A stretch of DNA of 7,438 nt from an uncultured Chlorobiota bacterium. Its GTDB lineage: Bacteria; Bacteroidota; Kapaibacteriia; OLB7. This document shows positions 5,675 through 7,438 of the stretch, piece after piece (positions within the stretch are counted from its first letter, which is position 1; every line of letters begins with the position of its first letter). The notes beneath the pieces are model-generated. The model was not told where the DNA came from. It made no database searches and saw only the letters and a program-made list of their open reading frames with translations. The translations under genes and the position numbers were made by a program. The stretch lies in assembly GCA_946481475.1 (NCBI GenBank), contig CAMLOB010000175.1, positions 1 through 7,438 on the forward strand, read 5' to 3'.

Positions 5675-6368
5675 GCCGCTGATTCGGATCGACATCATCA
5701 GTGCCGTGCCGCAGACGTTCGGGAGCGTTCTCGGGGCATCGATTCTGAAGCGGGCGCAGGAGGCCGGACTGGCCGAAGTGGTCGTCCACAACCTGCACGA
5801 CTACGGACTCGGTCGCTACAAACAGGTGGACGATGCCCCGTGCGGCGGGGGGGCCGGGATGATCCTGAAGCCCGAACCGCTCTTCACCTGCATTGAACAT
5901 TTGATGGAGGAGCGATCCTACGACGAGGTCCTCTTTCCCACACCCGACGGGGCGATCTTCACGCAGAGCACGGCCAACGAGCTGTCGCTGAAGAGAAACC
6001 TGATAATCATCTGCGGACATTATCGCGGAGTCGATCAGCGGGTGCGCGACCGGTTGGTGACGCGGGAGATCTCGATCGGGGATTACGTTCTGACCGGCGG
6101 AGAGCTGCCGGCTCTGGTAATTACCGATGCCGTCGTCCGGTTGTTGCCCGGAGCCATCGGCGACAGCGAGTCGGCTCTCGGGGATTCGTTCCAGACCGGA
6201 CTGCTCGACTCACCCTGGTATACGAAACCGGCCGAGTACCGGGGGATGAAGGTGCCGGATGTTCTCCTGAGCGGAGACCACGCAAAAGTTGCCGCCTGGC
6301 GGGAAGAGCAGGCGTTTGAAAAGACAAGGATGAGAAGACCCGATCTTCTTGACGAACCCGATGAATAG
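5667..6368 (+). CDS. trmD: tRNA (guanine-N1)-methyltransferase TrmD
   Basis: TrmD transfers methyl from S-adenosylmethionine to N1 of G37, next to the anticodon, preventing +1 frameshifts. The 233-aa product shows the SPOUT trefoil-knot signatures: [11 protein letters not shown] (55-65), [11 protein letters not shown] (116-126) and [14 protein letters not shown] (136-149). Asp173 in GDSF corresponds by position to the catalytic Asp169 of the Escherichia coli enzyme. The C-terminal tRNA-binding part has [14 protein letters not shown] and [14 protein letters not shown], with SGDH where many homologues have SGNH. The start begins with the family's IDII strand and has GGAGGAGGTG just upstream (5653-5662), inside the rimM coding end. 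It overlaps rimM by 8 bp. Length is close to the usual 230-255 aa. Confidence 0.97.
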   Translation: MAEPLIRIDIISAVPQTFGSVLGASILKRAQEAGLAEVVVHNLHDYGLGRYKQVDDAPCGGGAGMILKPEPLFTCIEHLMEERSYDEVLFPTPDGAIFTQSTANELSLKRNLIIICGHYRGVDQRVRDRLVTREISIGDYVLTGGELPALVITDAVVRLLPGAIGDSESALGDSFQTGLLDSPWYTKPAEYRGMKVPDVLLSGDHAKVAAWREEQAFEKTRMRRPDLLDEPDE

Positions 6369-6382
6369 CCGAGAATGTCGGC
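6368..6382 (+). promoter_or_regulatory. Small hairpin at the trmD stop
   Basis: GCCGA (6368-6372) pairs with TCGGC (6378-6382) around GAATG. It starts on the last base of the trmD stop codon and places ATG 6375 at the edge of the loop and stem. This argues against 6375 as the start of the next gene. The stem is too short to call a terminator and no T run follows. Confidence 0.3.
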
Positions 6383-6416
6383 ATGTGAAAGGAACAGCAG
6401 GAAATTGAACGAAGGT

Positions 6417-7049
6417 ATGGAACAACGTATGAAACGGTTTCTTCCGGCGATTGCATTTGCAGTGTCGGCTCTGGGAGGGATCATCTTTCCGGCACAGAAC
6501 GGTGCGGCCCAGAAAATCGATACGGTCGACGCATCGGGGTATTTCGTTTTCGGCAAGAATGAGACCATCGCCTGGGTCTACGGAATCGGAGACAAGTCGT
6601 TCATCGACTTCTTTCAATCAACTCCGGTAGAGATCAACGGAAAAACCTATATCCCCCGCATCCGCCGGTATTCAACCGGCGGGATGGACACGACGTACTA
6701 CCGTCAGGGCAAAGAGGGGGTGCATCATCTGAATGCCGCCGCACTGACGAAGGGAGAATCGTTGACGATGCCGAGCCGGGTCCACGTCGGGCAGAAATGG
6801 TTCGAGGCCGACAGCAGTTGGTCCTACACGGTCACCAGCACGACGGCACAGCTCGACACGCTCGGAGATCTGATCGTGATCCGGGCGATGCAGGTCAAAG
6901 GGGACGCGGCGCAGATCGGGAGGACATACGACACATATTATGCGAAGGGGATCGGCATGATTGCCGGTATGGTTGAGGGGAAGATTCTGGTCTACCTGAA
7001 GGAGATCAAAGCACCACCGGTCGAGATCTCCGAACCTGAAAAGAAATAG
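6417..7049 (+). CDS. Secreted protein of unknown function
   Basis: This 210-aa product is not recognised. Residues 1-32 form a signal peptide: basic start (MEQRMKR), hydrophobic core ([17 protein letters not shown]) and a likely cut after NGAA, before QKIDTV. There is no lipobox and no cysteine, so a free periplasmic or exported protein is expected. The mature part alternates short polar and hydrophobic stretches that suggest beta strands. The pattern [16 protein letters not shown], then [16 protein letters not shown], then [11 protein letters not shown] resembles periplasmic beta-sheet proteins of the DUF3108 or LolA-like kind, a weak inference. Start choice is uncertain: ATG 6429 gives MKRFLP and is equally good, while ATG 6375 would add a polar extension before the signal peptide. 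It begins 48 bp after trmD and ends 65 bp before rplS, so it is probably co-transcribed. Confidence 0.8.
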   Translation: MEQRMKRFLPAIAFAVSALGGIIFPAQNGAAQKIDTVDASGYFVFGKNETIAWVYGIGDKSFIDFFQSTPVEINGKTYIPRIRRYSTGGMDTTYYRQGKEGVHHLNAAALTKGESLTMPSRVHVGQKWFEADSSWSYTVTSTTAQLDTLGDLIVIRAMQVKGDAAQIGRTYDTYYAKGIGMIAGMVEGKILVYLKEIKAPPVEISEPEKK

Positions 7050-7084
7050 AAGAACAATATCAGCATACAGTCATAGACAGCCCA

Positions 7085-7096
7085 GGCCGCAAGGCC
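7085..7096 (+). promoter_or_regulatory. GNRA-capped mini-hairpin before rplS
   Basis: GGCC (7085-7088) and GGCC (7093-7096) form a 4-bp stem with a GCAA tetraloop, ending 6 nt before the rplS SD. A GNRA-capped stem close to a ribosomal-protein start can be a protein-binding or tertiary-contact site, but four pairs is little evidence. The SD itself remains free. Confidence 0.3.
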
Positions 7097-7102
7097 GAAG
7101 CA

Positions 7103-7107
7103 GGAGG
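7103..7107 (+). promoter_or_regulatory. Strong ribosome binding site of rplS
   Basis: AGGAGG-type sequence (GGAGG at 7103-7107) lies 7 nt before ATG 7115. It is the clearest non-coding SD in the window besides the one at 211-215, and it fixes the rplS start. It contrasts with rpsP, ffh and rimM, which have none. Confidence 0.75.
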
Positions 7108-7114
7108 AACTACA

Positions 7115-7438
7115 ATGAACGCAATTGACAACCTGACTCAACAGGTGATTGAACGGACGAAGGATAGCCGCGCTTCCCGCAACAACGGGGAGAACGTGGA
7201 GATTCCGAACTTCCGTCCGGGTGACGTGATCAGCATTGCCGTCCGCGTCATCGAGGGTGGAAAGGAGCGTATCCAGAACTTCGAGGGGATCGTCCTGTCG
7301 CGTCGCGGAGGCGGCGTCAGCGAGACTTTTACCGTCCGCAAGGTATCGAACGGCGTCGGTGTGGAGCGCGTTTTTCCGGTCCACTCGCCGATTATCCAGA
7401 ACATCCGGATCGTCCGCGAAGGACGGGTCCGCCGCGCC
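7115..7438 (+). CDS. rplS: 50S ribosomal protein bL19, 3' end cut by the window
   Basis: bL19 lies at the 30S-50S interface of the large subunit. The first 108 codons are present with no stop. Family signatures are clear: [20 protein letters not shown] (33-52), [14 protein letters not shown] (54-67), [20 protein letters not shown] (71-90) and the C-terminal [10 protein letters not shown] at the window edge. Homologues usually continue with about ten more residues of the KLYYLR type, so only a short end is missing. The start is supported by the SD at 7103-7107 and by the N-terminal helix [12 protein letters not shown]. In many bacteria rplS directly follows trmD; here a secreted-protein gene sits between them. 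Confidence 0.97.
   Translation, partial: MNAIDNLTQQVIERTKDSRASRNNGENVEIPNFRPGDVISIAVRVIEGGKERIQNFEGIVLSRRGGGVSETFTVRKVSNGVGVERVFPVHSPIIQNIRIVREGRVRRA

Noticed and set aside
6375..6416. Longer start for the secreted protein at ATG 6375
   Set aside because: It would place 14 polar residues before the signal peptide, has no SD, and its ATG lies in a small hairpin overlapping the trmD stop.

Overview
The window is a ribosome-biogenesis and protein-export gene block from a GC-rich bacterium, preceded by one large exported protein. The best placement is the Bacteroidota/Chlorobiota (FCB) side of the tree. This rests on two upstream sequences that match the Bacteroidota sigma-A promoter pattern (TTG, about 17-20 nt, then TAnnTTTG), on a bS16 protein with a long Ala/Glu/Pro tail of the kind found in that group, and on the gene order ffh-rpsP-rimM-trmD-rplS. 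Some genes have clear Shine-Dalgarno (SD) sites and others have none. I cannot name a genus from sequence alone.

Layout, all genes on the + strand. Bases 1-205 hold the undecided end of whatever lies upstream and a candidate promoter (63-90). Bases 224-2608 encode a 794-aa predicted lipoprotein with a papain/C39-like cysteine peptidase core and an IPT/TIG Ig-like domain. A 323-bp gap follows (2609-2931). It carries a perfect 11-bp hairpin, a weak terminator candidate, a second Bacteroidota-type promoter (2780-2810) and a leader hairpin. Then come ffh (SRP GTPase, 2932-4290), a 144-bp leader with a two-part stem-loop, rpsP (bS16, 4435-5070), a 64-bp gap filled by two perfect 8-bp hairpins, rimM (5135-5674), trmD (5667-6368, overlapping rimM by 8 bp), a small secreted protein of unknown function (6417-7049), and the start of rplS (bL19, from 7115, cut by the window end).

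The conserved block ties together co-translational membrane targeting (Ffh), small-subunit assembly (bS16 and its maturation factor RimM), tRNA m1G37 methylation that protects the reading frame (TrmD), and a large-subunit protein at the subunit interface (bL19). Ribosomal proteins are needed in far larger amounts than RimM and TrmD. The hairpins between rpsP and rimM, and the separate strong SD at rplS, are plausible places where that difference is set.

I found no mobile element, CRISPR array, tRNA or rRNA gene, and no clear new multi-gene system. The less ordinary parts are the peptidase-TIG lipoprotein, the structured rpsP leader, the repeat-built bS16 tail, the rpsP-rimM hairpin pair, and the uncharacterised secreted protein placed between trmD and rplS.
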